Shown: positions 13,302-20,844, counted from the first letter of the stretch. The stretch is DNA of 25,295 nt from Clostridiaceae bacterium (GCA_016293155.1 JAEDEU010000014.1:1-25295), one strand, 5' to 3'. The notes: generated from the letters alone by a model not told the origin. Translations and numbers: made by a program.

Positions 13302-14930
13302 ATGGCAAAGCAGATTCTGTACGGCGAAGAGGCTCGCCGTTCTTTACAGCGCGGTGTCGATCAGCTGGCTGACACCGTAAAGGTTACTCTGGGTCCGAAG
13401 GGCCGCAACGTTGTTCTGGACAAGAAGTTCGGCACTCCGCTGATCACCAATGACGGCGTTACCATCGCAAAGGATATCGAGCTGGAGGACGCTTTTGAGA
13501 ACATGGGCGCTCAGCTGGTAACCGAGGTTGCTACCAAGACCAACGATCTGGCAGGCGACGGTACCACCACCGCAACCGTTCTGGCTCAGGCAATGATCCA
13601 GGAGGGCATGAAGAATGTCGCAGCAGGCGCAAACCCGATGGTAATGCGTAAGGGCATTTCCAAGGCGGTTGAGGCAGCTGTTGCAGCAATTCAGGAAAAT
13701 TCCAAGAAGATCAACGGCACCCGCGACATCGCTCGCGTTGCAGCAATTTCTTCCGGCAGCGACGAGATCGGCAAGCTGATCGCAGACGCAATGGATAAGA
13801 TCTCCACCGAGGGCGTTATCACCGTTGAGGAGTCCAAGACCGGTCTGACCACCGCCGAGGTTGTCGAGGGTATGCAGTTCGACCGCGGCTACCTGTCTCC
13901 GTACATGGTTACCAACACCGAGAAGATGGAAGCTGTTATGGATGAGCCGCTGATCCTCCTCACCGAGAAGACCATTGCAAACATTCAGGAGCTGCTGCCG
14001 CTGCTCGAGCAGGTCCTCAAGACCGGCAAGAAGCTGCTCATCATCGCTGAGAACGTTGAGGGTGAGGCTCTGTCCACCATTCTGGTCAACAAGCTGCGCG
14101 GCACCTTCACCTGCGTTGCAGTTAAGGCACCGGGCTTCGGCGACCGCCGCAAGGATATGCTGCGCGACATCGCAATCCTGACCGGCGCAACCGTGATCTC
14201 CGAGGATCTGGGTCTGGAGCTGAAGGACGCTACCATGGATATGCTGGGTACCGCTCATCAGGTCAAGGTCACCAAGGAGGATACCGTTATCGTTGGCGGC
14301 GCAGGCGACAAGGCTCAGCTGGAGGCTCGCTGCGAGGAGATCCGTCAGGCAATCGCACGCACGACCTCTGACTTCGACCGTGAGAAGCTGCAGGAGCGCC
14401 TGGGCAAGCTCGCAGGCGGCGTTGCTGTCATCAAGGTTGGCGCACCGACCGAGACCGAGATGAAGGAAATGAAGCTGCGCGTTGAGGACGCACTGAACGC
14501 AACCCGCGCTGCGGTTGAAGAAGGCATCGTCGCAGGCGGCGGCGTTGCATATGTCAATGCAATTCCGGCTCTGACCGAGCTGATGCAGAGTGCTGAGGGC
14601 GACGAAAAGACTGGTATGAGCATCGTGCTCAAGGCACTTGAGGCTCCGATCCGTCAGATCGCTACCAACGCAGGCATCGAGGGTGCTGTTGTTCTGGAGA
14701 ACATCAAGACCTCCGGCAAGGTTGGCTATGGCTACGACGCTTACACCGAGAACTACTGCGACATGATCGAGTCCGGTATCGTTGACCCGACCAAGGTAAA
14801 CCGTTCCGCTCTGCAGAACGCTGCATCCGTCGCAGCAACCGTACTGACCACCGAGTCCATCGTTACCGACATCAAGGAGCCGGCTCCGGCTATGCCGGCA
14901 GGCGACCCGGGCATGGGCGGCATGTACTAA
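13302..14930 (+). CDS. groEL: Chaperonin GroEL (Hsp60)
   Basis: A 542-aa GroEL with the complete domain order: equatorial, intermediate, apical, intermediate, equatorial. Visible hallmarks are VTLGPKGRNVVLDKKFG near residue 27, the ATP-binding LAGDGTTTATVLA near 83-95, and AVKAPGFGDRRKDMLRDIA in the apical domain. The short GDPGMGGMY end replaces the long GGM tail. It forms the double-ring ATP-driven folding chamber with GroES. ATG 13302 follows TAGGAGGC. It is the second gene of the CIRCE-controlled operon and ends at a terminator. No fault is seen in the reading frame. Confidence 0.99.
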   Translation: MAKQILYGEEARRSLQRGVDQLADTVKVTLGPKGRNVVLDKKFGTPLITNDGVTIAKDIELEDAFENMGAQLVTEVATKTNDLAGDGTTTATVLAQAMIQEGMKNVAAGANPMVMRKGISKAVEAAVAAIQENSKKINGTRDIARVAAISSGSDEIGKLIADAMDKISTEGVITVEESKTGLTTAEVVEGMQFDRGYLSPYMVTNTEKMEAVMDEPLILLTEKTIANIQELLPLLEQVLKTGKKLLIIAENVEGEALSTILVNKLRGTFTCVAVKAPGFGDRRKDMLRDIAILTGATVISEDLGLELKDATMDMLGTAHQVKVTKEDTVIVGGAGDKAQLEARCEEIRQAIARTTSDFDREKLQERLGKLAGGVAVIKVGAPTETEMKEMKLRVEDALNATRAAVEEGIVAGGGVAYVNAIPALTELMQSAEGDEKTGMSIVLKALEAPIRQIATNAGIEGAVVLENIKTSGKVGYGYDAYTENYCDMIESGIVDPTKVNRSALQNAASVAATVLTTESIVTDIKEPAPAMPAGDPGMGGMY

Positions 14931-14964
14931 GATTAGATCATAGTATTGCTTTCATAAAAAATGC

Positions 14965-14998
14965 AAAACCGGCTGTCTGTTTGGGCAGCCGGTTTTCT
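14965..14998 (+). terminator. Intrinsic terminator of groESL
   Basis: A perfect 11-bp stem, AAAACCGGCTG (14965-14975) with CAGCCGGTTTT (14986-14996), closes a 10-nt loop and ends in a short T tract. It lies 34 nt after the groEL stop. The A run on the left would also allow termination from the other side. Confidence 0.85.
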
Positions 14999-15048
14999 GG
15001 CATCTGGATATTTTCGTAAATTTTACCGCTTCTGTTACCGAATTGTTG

Positions 15049-15077
15049 TGTACTTTTGATAAACGATATGGTATGAT
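15049..15077 (+). promoter_or_regulatory. Candidate promoter of the nfeD-SPFH pair (extended -10)
   Basis: TATGAT (15072-15077) is preceded by TGG, an extended -10. The -35 position at 17 nt spacing (TGTACT, 15049-15054) is poor. The predicted start is near 15084, only 17 nt before the nfeD gene. Confidence 0.45.
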
Positions 15078-15100
15078 GACAGGGAATAGGAGGGAATGCT

Positions 15101-15547
15101 ATGGTTCTGATATGGATGGGTGTGCTGATTTTTTGTCTGCTTGCAGAGGCGGCTACGACTCAGCTACTGTCCATCTGGTTTGCGGCGGGCGCACTCGCCG
15201 CAATGGTCGCAGCATGGGCAGGCGGAAATCTGTTTGTACAGCTGCTCTGCTTTGCGGTGCTTTCCGCGCTGCTGCTGATTTTTGTCCGGCCGATGACCAG
15301 CTCTCTGCTGCAGGGCAAGCGCTCTGCAACCAATGCAGACCGTATTATCGGTCAGAAAGCGGTCGTGACAGAGGAAATCAACAATCGGGCGGCGACCGGT
15401 CAGGTACATCTGATGGGACAGTACTGGACGGCGCGTGCGCAGGATGACACAATCATTCCGGTGGGTACAACCGTGGAGATCTGCACCATCAGCGGAGTCA
15501 AGGCAATTGTGCGCGTCTGCGCAGAGGAGATTAAGGAGGCAGTATAG
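15101..15547 (+). CDS. NfeD-family membrane protein
   Basis: A 148-aa short-form NfeD-like protein. It has three or so hydrophobic helices (about 1-20, 23-41 and 45-63) followed by an OB-fold beta domain (about 80-146), containing the conserved IGQKAVVTEEI and GTTVEICTISGVKAIVRV segments. Short NfeD proteins are partners of stomatin/SPFH proteins in membrane microdomains; the gene next door is exactly such a protein. ATG 15101 follows TAGGAGGG. It ends 2 nt before the SPFH gene, so the two are surely cotranscribed. The serine-protease domain of long NfeD is absent. Confidence 0.88.
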   Translation: MVLIWMGVLIFCLLAEAATTQLLSIWFAAGALAAMVAAWAGGNLFVQLLCFAVLSALLLIFVRPMTSSLLQGKRSATNADRIIGQKAVVTEEINNRAATGQVHLMGQYWTARAQDDTIIPVGTTVEICTISGVKAIVRVCAEEIKEAV

Positions 15548-15549
15548 GT

Positions 15550-16443
15550 ATGATTTGGATTATTCTGGCGGTTATTATTATTGCTTTGCTGGCGACCAAT
15601 GTGGTGATTGTTCCGCAGGCGAAGTCCTATATCGTCGAACGTCTGGGAACGTACAGTGCAACCTGGCAGAGCGGCGTACACATCAAAATTCCGCTGTTCG
15701 AGCGCGTGGTCAAGAAGATCACGCTCAAGGAGCAGGTTGTGGACTATGACCCGCAGCCGGTTATCACCAAGGATAACGTTACGATTCAGATTGATACGGT
15801 TGTATATTTTCAGATTACCGATCCGAAGCTGTTTACCTACGGCGCGGAGAATCCGATGGCGGCAATTGAAAATCTGACCGCTACTACGCTGAGAAATATC
15901 ATCGGCGATCTGGAGCTGGATCAGACCCTGACCAGCCGCGATGTCATCAACAGCAAGATGCGTTCCATTCTGGATGAAGCGACGGACGCATGGGGCATCA
16001 AGATCAACCGCGTGGAGCTGAAGAACATCATGCCGCCGGCAGCGATTCAGGAATCCATGGAGAAGCAGATGAAGGCAGAGCGCGAACGCCGCGAGGCAAT
16101 TCTGGTTGCGGAAGGTCAGAAGCAGTCCGCGATTCTGGTTGCCGAGGGCGAAAAGGAAGCAACCGTCCTGCGCGCAGAGGCAAAGCGGGAAGCAAAGATC
16201 CGAGAGGCACAGGGCGAAGCAGAAGCGCTGATGACCGTGCAGAAGGCGCTGGCAGATTCGCTTGCACTGCTGAACGAGGCTGCGCCGAACGATGCGGTGA
16301 TCCGGCTCAAGGCGCTGGAGGCATTTCAGGCCGCGGCAGACGGAAAGGCGACCAAAATCATCATTCCGTCCGAGATCCAGTCGCTGGCCGGTCTGGCGGG
16401 TTCGCTCAAGGGTATCGTAGACAACGAAGCTCCGGCAGAATAA
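15550..16443 (+). CDS. SPFH/stomatin-like (QmcA/PHB domain) membrane protein
   Basis: A 297-aa protein with one N-terminal membrane helix (about 1-19), an SPFH/PHB domain (about 20-180; VERLGTYSATWQSGVHIKIPL and VVDYDPQPVITKDNV are typical), and a long Ala/Glu/Lys/Arg-rich coiled coil (about 170-235). It closes with a family-typical IIPSEIQSLAGL end. Such stomatin/paraslipin-like proteins oligomerise at the membrane and organise microdomains or regulate proteases. The start is ATG 15550, 2 nt after the nfeD stop with GGAGGCAGTATAGGT upstream. A strong terminator follows, so nfeD and this gene form a two-gene unit. Confidence 0.92.
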   Translation: MIWIILAVIIIALLATNVVIVPQAKSYIVERLGTYSATWQSGVHIKIPLFERVVKKITLKEQVVDYDPQPVITKDNVTIQIDTVVYFQITDPKLFTYGAENPMAAIENLTATTLRNIIGDLELDQTLTSRDVINSKMRSILDEATDAWGIKINRVELKNIMPPAAIQESMEKQMKAERERREAILVAEGQKQSAILVAEGEKEATVLRAEAKREAKIREAQGEAEALMTVQKALADSLALLNEAAPNDAVIRLKALEAFQAAADGKATKIIIPSEIQSLAGLAGSLKGIVDNEAPAE

Positions 16444-16463
16444 CAGCATCATACAGTCGAACG

Positions 16464-16497
16464 ACAGGAGACACAGCATGTCTCCTGTTATTTTTTT
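16464..16497 (+). terminator. Intrinsic terminator after the SPFH gene
   Basis: ACAGGAGACA (16464-16473) pairs with TGTCTCCTGT (16479-16488) around a 5-nt loop, followed by TATTTTTTT. It cleanly separates the nfeD/SPFH pair from the protease operon. Confidence 0.92.
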
Positions 16498-16523
16498 CCA
16501 AACCTCCCTCATATCTATATAAA
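16495..16523 (+). promoter_or_regulatory. Candidate promoter of the peptide/site-2 protease operon
   Basis: TTTCCA (16495-16500, 4/6) lies 17 nt from TATAAA (16518-16523, 5/6). The predicted start is near 16530. The element lies inside the dyad at 16503-16541. The dyad's left half (TCATATC) vaguely resembles a sigma-E -35, but no matching -10 is evident. Confidence 0.35.
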
Positions 16524-16541
16524 AATAAGATATGGGGGCGG
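16503..16541. repeat. Long dyad covering the ribosome binding site of the 72-aa gene
   Basis: The 13-nt arm at 16503-16515 (CCTCCCTCATATC) can pair with 16529-16541 (GATATGGGGGCGG): 11 Watson-Crick pairs, one wobble and one mismatch, with a 13-nt AT-only loop. The right arm contains the GGGGGCGG that serves as ribosome binding site for ATG 16547. In RNA it would hide that site; in DNA it would flank the candidate -10 as an operator. Confidence 0.55.
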
Positions 16542-16546
16542 TTTGA

Positions 16547-16765
16547 ATGAAAAACAGCTGGATTCTGTTTCTTTGTATGCTGATCGCGGCGGGAAGCCTG
16601 TGTCTTCATGCGGTCGGCGGAATACAGTTCGGGAGCGGATTCGAGGCTGCGGTGCAGACGGCGGGGCGCGCGGTGTGCGGGGAAAGCTCCTGGGGCGAAG
16701 CGGTACAGGTATTCGGGGCATACGTGACCGGCGCGGATGCGGTTTCCGCCTTTCACGGAAGATAA
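16547..16765 (+). CDS. 72-aa membrane-anchored or secreted peptide upstream of the site-2 protease
   Basis: A 72-residue protein with a basic start (MKNS) and one hydrophobic segment at about 4-26 (WILFLCMLIAAGSLCLHAVGG), either a signal peptide or a single membrane anchor. A short mildly hydrophobic region follows, containing GEAVQVFGAYVTGADAVSAF. I recognise no family. Its TAA overlaps the ATG of the SpoIVFB-like protease (TAATG), a classic coupling junction, so it is probably made with the protease. In Bacillus the gene at this position is spoIVFA, encoding the protease's membrane regulator. This peptide is far too short to be SpoIVFA but could be a reduced counterpart. The ribosome binding site GGGGGCGG is weak and lies in a hairpin. 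Confidence 0.6.
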   Translation: MKNSWILFLCMLIAAGSLCLHAVGGIQFGSGFEAAVQTAGRAVCGESSWGEAVQVFGAYVTGADAVSAFHGR

Positions 16766-17328
16766 TGCGAGTTACCGTTCAGCCGTCCTTTCTTATATTC
16801 TGGACGATCCTGTGCCTGCTGGACACGCAGGGGCTGATGCTTTATTTTCTTCCGGCGGCCATTCTGCATGAATTGGGACATTTCGCCTGTCTGTACGCAC
16901 TGGGCGGTCATGCCGAGGAGCTTGAGCTGAACGGGGCGGGGGCAAAAATCGAAATGGTGCTGAACGGCGGGTATCGGGCGGATATCCTGACGTCGGCATC
17001 CGGTCCGCTGGCGAATCTGCTGTGTGCCTGTCTCTGCGGCTGTTTTCGGTGGGAAATGTCAGCGGGGGCACATCTGATTCTCGGACTGTTCAATCTGCTG
17101 CCCATTCTGCCGCTGGACGGCGGGCGCATCGCTGCCGCACTGCTTGAGGCATCCCCGATCGGCTGGCGGGCGCAGGAATACATGCTGCGATGGTCTCAGG
17201 GATGCAGTATTTTGTTGTTTTTTGTCGGAGTGTATTTCATTATGGTTACAAATAACCCGGCATTGCTGTTTGTGGGCGGATATCTGACACTGAATACTTG
17301 CAAAATTACAATGGGAAGATTATACTAA
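16765..17328 (+). CDS. SpoIVFB-like site-2 protease, M50 family
   Basis: A 187-aa intramembrane metalloprotease with about five hydrophobic segments. The zinc-binding HELGH is at residues 35-39, SGPLANLL at 79-86, and the third zinc ligand motif NLLPILPLDGGR at 110-121 (Asp118). These are the complete catalytic elements of the M50B family. SpoIVFB cleaves pro-sigma-K in the mother cell of Bacillus. This protein lacks the C-terminal CBS domain of SpoIVFB (about 288 aa), so it is the minimal catalytic form; its substrate is not proven. It starts in the TAATG overlap with the 72-aa peptide gene. No spoIVFA or sigK is nearby. Confidence 0.88.
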   Translation: MRVTVQPSFLIFWTILCLLDTQGLMLYFLPAAILHELGHFACLYALGGHAEELELNGAGAKIEMVLNGGYRADILTSASGPLANLLCACLCGCFRWEMSAGAHLILGLFNLLPILPLDGGRIAAALLEASPIGWRAQEYMLRWSQGCSILLFFVGVYFIMVTNNPALLFVGGYLTLNTCKITMGRLY

Positions 17329-17373
17329 GAACAAGTATTTTTCGGAAAGACAGTGACGGATTGGAGAAGAAGG

Positions 17374-18087
17374 ATGTTTGGAAGGTTCAAAAAACAGCCG
17401 GAGAAGCTGGTTTATGCCATTATTCCGGCGGCAGGCTCATCCAGCCGGATGGGCGGCGGCAATAAGCTGCTGATGGAGCTGGACGGTGTACCGGTACTGT
17501 GCAGAACGCTGCGCGTATTCGAAGAAACCGAAGGGATTGATGGAATTGTGATCGCCTGCCGGGAGCAGGATGTCGCGGAATACCGTGCACTGACCGAGCA
17601 GTGGGGGATGACCAAGGTCAAGAACATTGTAGTGGGCGGAGCGACGCGCGAGCATTCCGTTTTACAAGGAGTACTGGCATGTCCGAAGTCAGTCGGATAT
17701 GTTGCGATTCATGATGCGGCACGTCCGCTGGTCACGCAGGAGATCATTATACAGGCAGTGGAGGCGGCAAAGCAGGATTCTGCAGCAGCTCCTGCCGTAC
17801 CGATGAAGGACAGCATTCAGCGGATTCAGAGCGGAAAAATGGTGGAAAATATCAATCGTGAGACCATTGTGGCAGTACAGACGCCGCAGTGCTTTGATAT
17901 TGATCTGATTCGTGCGGCGCTGACGGATGCGCTGGACAAAAAGCTGCCGCTGACAGATGATTGCGGCGCGGCGCTCGCACTGGGACAGCCGTCTACGATG
18001 ACGGAAGGCAGCTATGAGAATATCAAAATTACCACTCCGGAGGATATTCTGATCGGAGAAGCGATACTGAAAGGCAGGAAGGCATGA
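17374..18087 (+). CDS. ispD: 2-C-methyl-D-erythritol 4-phosphate cytidylyltransferase IspD
   Basis: A 237-aa nucleotidyltransferase that joins CTP and 2-C-methyl-D-erythritol 4-phosphate in the non-mevalonate isoprenoid pathway. The CTP-binding loop IPAAGSSSRMGGGNK lies at about 17-31. The HDAARPLV motif near 111-118, the TPQCF segment and the LTDDCGAALALG region are all typical. ATG 17374 is preferred because GGAGAAG lies just upstream; an in-frame GTG at 17353 is possible. The first ten residues (MFGRFKKQPE) are an extra basic leader before the catalytic fold. It overlaps ispF by 4 nt (ATGA). Confidence 0.95.
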   Translation: MFGRFKKQPEKLVYAIIPAAGSSSRMGGGNKLLMELDGVPVLCRTLRVFEETEGIDGIVIACREQDVAEYRALTEQWGMTKVKNIVVGGATREHSVLQGVLACPKSVGYVAIHDAARPLVTQEIIIQAVEAAKQDSAAAPAVPMKDSIQRIQSGKMVENINRETIVAVQTPQCFDIDLIRAALTDALDKKLPLTDDCGAALALGQPSTMTEGSYENIKITTPEDILIGEAILKGRKA

Positions 18088-18557
18088 GAATTGGACACGG
18101 ATATGACGTACACCGTCTGGTAGAGGGACGCAAATGCATCATCGGCGGCGTACACATTCCCCATGAAAAGGGGCTGCTCGGGCACAGTGATGCAGATGTG
18201 CTGACTCATGCCGTCATGGATGCCCTGCTGGGCGCGGCGGCGCTGGGAGATATCGGTCATTTATTCCCGGACAGTGATGCGGCATTTGCCGGCATTGACA
18301 GTATGATTTTATTGGAGCGTACTGCGGAGGTACTCCGGGAGCACGGCTGGAAGCTGGGTAATCTTGATGCTACTATCATTGCGCAGGCACCGAAGATGGC
18401 GCCGCATATTCAGACGATGCGCGAAAATATCGCAAAGCGTCTGGATGCGGATCCGGATGCGGTCAGCATTAAGGCGACGACAGAGGAGCATCTGGGCTTT
18501 ACCGGAGCCGGAGAAGGCATTGCAGCACATGCAGTGTGTCTGATTGAGCGGATCTAA
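18084..18557 (+). CDS. ispF: 2-C-methyl-D-erythritol 2,4-cyclodiphosphate synthase IspF
   Basis: A 157-aa protein of the normal IspF length. It has the metal-binding GHGYDVHR at 4-11 (Asp8, His10), the HSDADVLTHAVMDALLGAAALGDIG block at about 34-58, with its metal-binding histidine at about 42, and the C-terminal KATTEEHLGFTGAGEGIAA. It cyclises CDP-methylerythritol 2-phosphate, releasing CMP, as a homotrimer. The start overlaps the ispD stop in ATGA, so the two consecutive-branch enzymes of the pathway are coupled (IspE, which acts between them, is not here). Confidence 0.97.
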   Translation: MRIGHGYDVHRLVEGRKCIIGGVHIPHEKGLLGHSDADVLTHAVMDALLGAAALGDIGHLFPDSDAAFAGIDSMILLERTAEVLREHGWKLGNLDATIIAQAPKMAPHIQTMRENIAKRLDADPDAVSIKATTEEHLGFTGAGEGIAAHAVCLIERI

Positions 18558-18587
18558 CGGGAATGTAGGAAAAGGAACAAAGGAAAA

Positions 18588-19187
18588 ATGAGCATAGGAA
18601 TTTCAGTTTTTGGATCACGGGTTGCTCTGGCGGCGATTCTGCCCTATCTGGTGTATACCGTGCTGCCGGTAAAAAATGAGCCGGCGGCATATCGAGGCGG
18701 CAATTTTTTGTTGCAGCAGCTGGAGCGGGTCGGTATGATGGCATGTGCACTCATGACTGCACTGGGCACTCAGCTGGATCACAGCTCAACGGCACGGGTC
18801 ATCATGATGGTCAGCGTTGTACTGTATGATATCGTGATGATTCGGTATTTTGCCGGCGGCAGGGATATCAGCCGGGAGGTCGGTCTGCTGCTGCCGCGCA
18901 CGGCGTTGCAGCTGGTGATTTTTTGGGTATCGGCATTGGCGCTCTCAGACAGTGTTATGACAAAGTTTTTGATGCTTCTGGCAGCGGGCAGCATCGGAAA
19001 TGCGGCGGTAAAGCGCAGCCGAATGGCAGTCTGTCTGAAGAAGCGCAGGAAGGCAAAACGCCGTCCCGCACACAAAACTACTGCTGCGGTGCGCAAAACA
19101 CCAGCGGTAGCAATGAGCTGTGATGCCAGCAAGAGATCGAAACACAGAACCGGAGCGCGGACAACGCGCACAGTGAAAAAAAGATAA
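18588..19187 (+). CDS. Unrecognised membrane protein with a strongly basic tail
   Basis: A 199-aa protein I cannot assign. Residues 1-141 hold about five hydrophobic segments (roughly 11-28, 48-63, 69-88, 102-120 and 123-141). Residues 142-199 are a disordered, very basic tail with 23 Lys/Arg in 58 residues, probably cytoplasmic and able to bind nucleic acid or acidic lipid heads. The start ATG 18588 follows AAAGGAACAAAGGAAAA. It lies 30 nt after ispF and before a strong terminator, so it is likely the last gene of the ispD-ispF unit, which may link it to isoprenoid or envelope work, but that is only context. No frameshift is apparent. Confidence 0.75.
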   Translation: MSIGISVFGSRVALAAILPYLVYTVLPVKNEPAAYRGGNFLLQQLERVGMMACALMTALGTQLDHSSTARVIMMVSVVLYDIVMIRYFAGGRDISREVGLLLPRTALQLVIFWVSALALSDSVMTKFLMLLAAGSIGNAAVKRSRMAVCLKKRRKAKRRPAHKTTAAVRKTPAVAMSCDASKRSKHRTGARTTRTVKKR

Positions 19188-19194
19188 GAAAACG

Positions 19195-19222
19195 GATCGG
19201 GAGAAACCTCCCGATCTTTTTT
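19195..19222 (+). terminator. Intrinsic terminator of the ispD-ispF operon
   Basis: A perfect 9-bp stem, GATCGGGAG (19195-19203) with CTCCCGATC (19208-19216), closes an AAAC loop and is followed by TTTTTT (19217-19222). Confidence 0.95.
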
Positions 19223-19294
19223 CATGCCGGACAGGTACCGAAGGTATCCAAACGCATAGAATGAGAAAAACAGCGGTTGGGAGGGGAGCGCGGA

Positions 19295-19519
19295 ATGCAC
19301 CGGATGATCGTGTGCCGCTCGCAAACGGATGCGATGAATATAGCAAAACTGCTGACCTCCCGCGGCATTACCGCGATACTGGCACGCCCGCCGCGCAGCG
19401 CAAATTTGCGTTCCTGTGCGTGGGGAGTGAGGATTGCGGAGGCGGATATGGTACAGGCGGAAAATATTCTGAATGCACAAGGGTTTAAAAACTGGAAGTG
19501 GATGGAAAATCAAGTGTAA
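19295..19519 (+). CDS. DUF3343 family protein (putative Se/S carrier-like)
   Basis: A 74-aa protein of the DUF3343 (PF11823) family, annotated as a putative selenium/sulfur carrier. The pattern is an initial beta strand (MIVCRSQ), a helix with AMNIAKLLTSRGI, a strand with PPR, and a Cys-centred SCAWGVRIAEADM segment. Cys41 corresponds to the conserved cysteine of the family; Cys7 is additional. ATG 19295 is chosen because GGGAGGGGAG lies just before it. It is 48 nt upstream of a cysteine desulfurase family gene, which fits a role in receiving a persulfide (or selenide) sulfur. The family function is not experimentally settled. Confidence 0.75.
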   Translation: MHRMIVCRSQTDAMNIAKLLTSRGITAILARPPRSANLRSCAWGVRIAEADMVQAENILNAQGFKNWKWMENQV

Positions 19520-19567
19520 AGGTAAATGTATTTACAGATGCTTGTTTGAGGGGTTTTGGAGGATAAT

Positions 19568-20713
19568 ATGATCTATTTTGACAATGCGGCATCGAGCTTC
19601 CCGAAGCCTCCGTCGGTAACTGCGGCGATGCGGTTTGCACTCGGTCATACCTCGGGCGCAGGACGCAGCAGCCATGCACTGGCAATGACCGGGGCGGAGC
19701 TGATGTTCCAAACACGCTGTGAAGCGGCTCAGTTGTTCGGCGTCAGTGATCCGTCCCGTATTGTGTTTACGCATAACGCAACTCATGCGTTGAATATTGC
19801 ACTGCGGTCTGCCGGCAGCCGCTTTCGTAGGATTGCAATTTCTCCGTTTGAGCACAATTCTGTCTTTCGTCCGCTGCACGCCATGCGCCGGCAGGTGCGC
19901 ACGACCATTCTGGACGGGGAGCTTTGGAACGATGAGCGTCTGCTCAGCTCGGCGGAACGGGCATTGAAAAGCGGAGCGGAATGCTTTGTGCTGACCCATG
20001 TGTCAAACGTGTTCGGCGCAGTTCAGCCGCTTGCTGAGCTGGATGCTTTGCTTGCCCCGCGTGGAATTCCGCTGATTCTGGATGCGTCGCAGTCTGCGGG
20101 TGTGCTTGAGCTGGACGTACGCAATTACTCCAGCCTTGCTGCGGTCTGTATGCCCGGACACAAGGGACTGTACGGACCGACCGGAACCGGAATTTTGATT
20201 TGCTGTGATGAGCAGTTCTGTCGCTCCGTCCTACAGGGCGGTACGGGAGGAGACTCTGCAGAGGCGGATATGCCGGACTATCTGCCGGATCGTTTGGAGA
20301 GCGGAACTGCGAATGTATGCGGCATTGCCGGACTGCGCGCCGGTATCCGATTTGTTCGCTCGGTCGGCACGGAGAGCATTCGCAGAAAGGAATGCGCCCT
20401 GCTACAGTGTTTTCGTCCGCTCGCAGAACTGGACGGGGTGGAATGTTTTTTTGCGCCCATTCCCGGGCGGCAGACTGGAGTGCTTTCTCTGCGTCTGAAC
20501 GACCTTCCGGCAGAACAGGCGGCAGCTCAGCTGGCAGAGTACGGGATCTGTGTGCGCGCCGGTCTGCACTGCGCTCCGCTGGCACATCGTACAGCGCACA
20601 CCTTTGAAAGCGGAACCGTACGGTTCTCTTTCGGATGGTTCCAGACAGAAGGTCAGGCGGAGGCAGCGGTGCGAGTTTTGAAAAGTATGCTCAAAAGCAC
20701 CAAAAAAGAGTAA
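19568..20713 (+). CDS. Cysteine desulfurase family protein (class V aminotransferase fold)
   Basis: A 381-aa PLP enzyme of the class V aminotransferase fold, CsdB/EF2568-like (TIGR01977 type). It shows MIYFDNAASS at the start, the PLP aspartate region LILDASQSAGV, the Schiff-base lysine Lys199 in GHKGLYGPTG, and the catalytic cysteine Cys335 in RAGLHCAPLAH. It would remove sulfur from L-cysteine (or selenium from selenocysteine) to give alanine and an enzyme persulfide. ATG 19568 follows TTGGAGGATAAT. The gene stands 48 nt after the DUF3343 gene. The family is often found with selenium genes such as selD and yedF in Clostridia and enterococci; none are in the window, so sulfur delivery is equally possible. 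Confidence 0.88.
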   Translation: MIYFDNAASSFPKPPSVTAAMRFALGHTSGAGRSSHALAMTGAELMFQTRCEAAQLFGVSDPSRIVFTHNATHALNIALRSAGSRFRRIAISPFEHNSVFRPLHAMRRQVRTTILDGELWNDERLLSSAERALKSGAECFVLTHVSNVFGAVQPLAELDALLAPRGIPLILDASQSAGVLELDVRNYSSLAAVCMPGHKGLYGPTGTGILICCDEQFCRSVLQGGTGGDSAEADMPDYLPDRLESGTANVCGIAGLRAGIRFVRSVGTESIRRKECALLQCFRPLAELDGVECFFAPIPGRQTGVLSLRLNDLPAEQAAAQLAEYGICVRAGLHCAPLAHRTAHTFESGTVRFSFGWFQTEGQAEAAVRVLKSMLKSTKKE

Positions 20714-20730
20714 AAAATTGATAATAGCTA

Positions 20731-20759
20731 TTCACATCGCGCTGCATTTGTGATAAAAT
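20731..20759 (+). promoter_or_regulatory. Promoter of cdaA-cdaR (extended -10)
   Basis: TTCACA (20731-20736, 5/6) and TAAAAT (20754-20759, 5/6) have an exact 17-nt spacer, and TGA directly precedes the -10 (extended). The predicted start is near 20766, leaving a leader of about 79 nt. Confidence 0.75.
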
Positions 20760-20844
20760 ATAAACTGCATTACGATTTCTTTCAAAAGAAATACAACTGA
20801 CTGTGAAACTGCCCGCAAACGGCGAGAAATAGGAGATAGATTAC

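Noticed and set aside
13344..14258. A 304-codon open frame antisense to groEL
   Set aside because: It is complementary to strongly codon-biased groEL; its Leu/Asn/Cys-rich product has no family features.
16503..16541. A sigma-E sporulation promoter for the protease operon
   Set aside because: A TCATATC -35-like string is present, but no acceptable -10 at the right distance was found, so I do not claim it.
20766..20844. A riboswitch (for example c-di-AMP/ydaO type) in the cdaA leader
   Set aside because: The leader is only about 79 nt, far too short for that class, and no matching core was seen.
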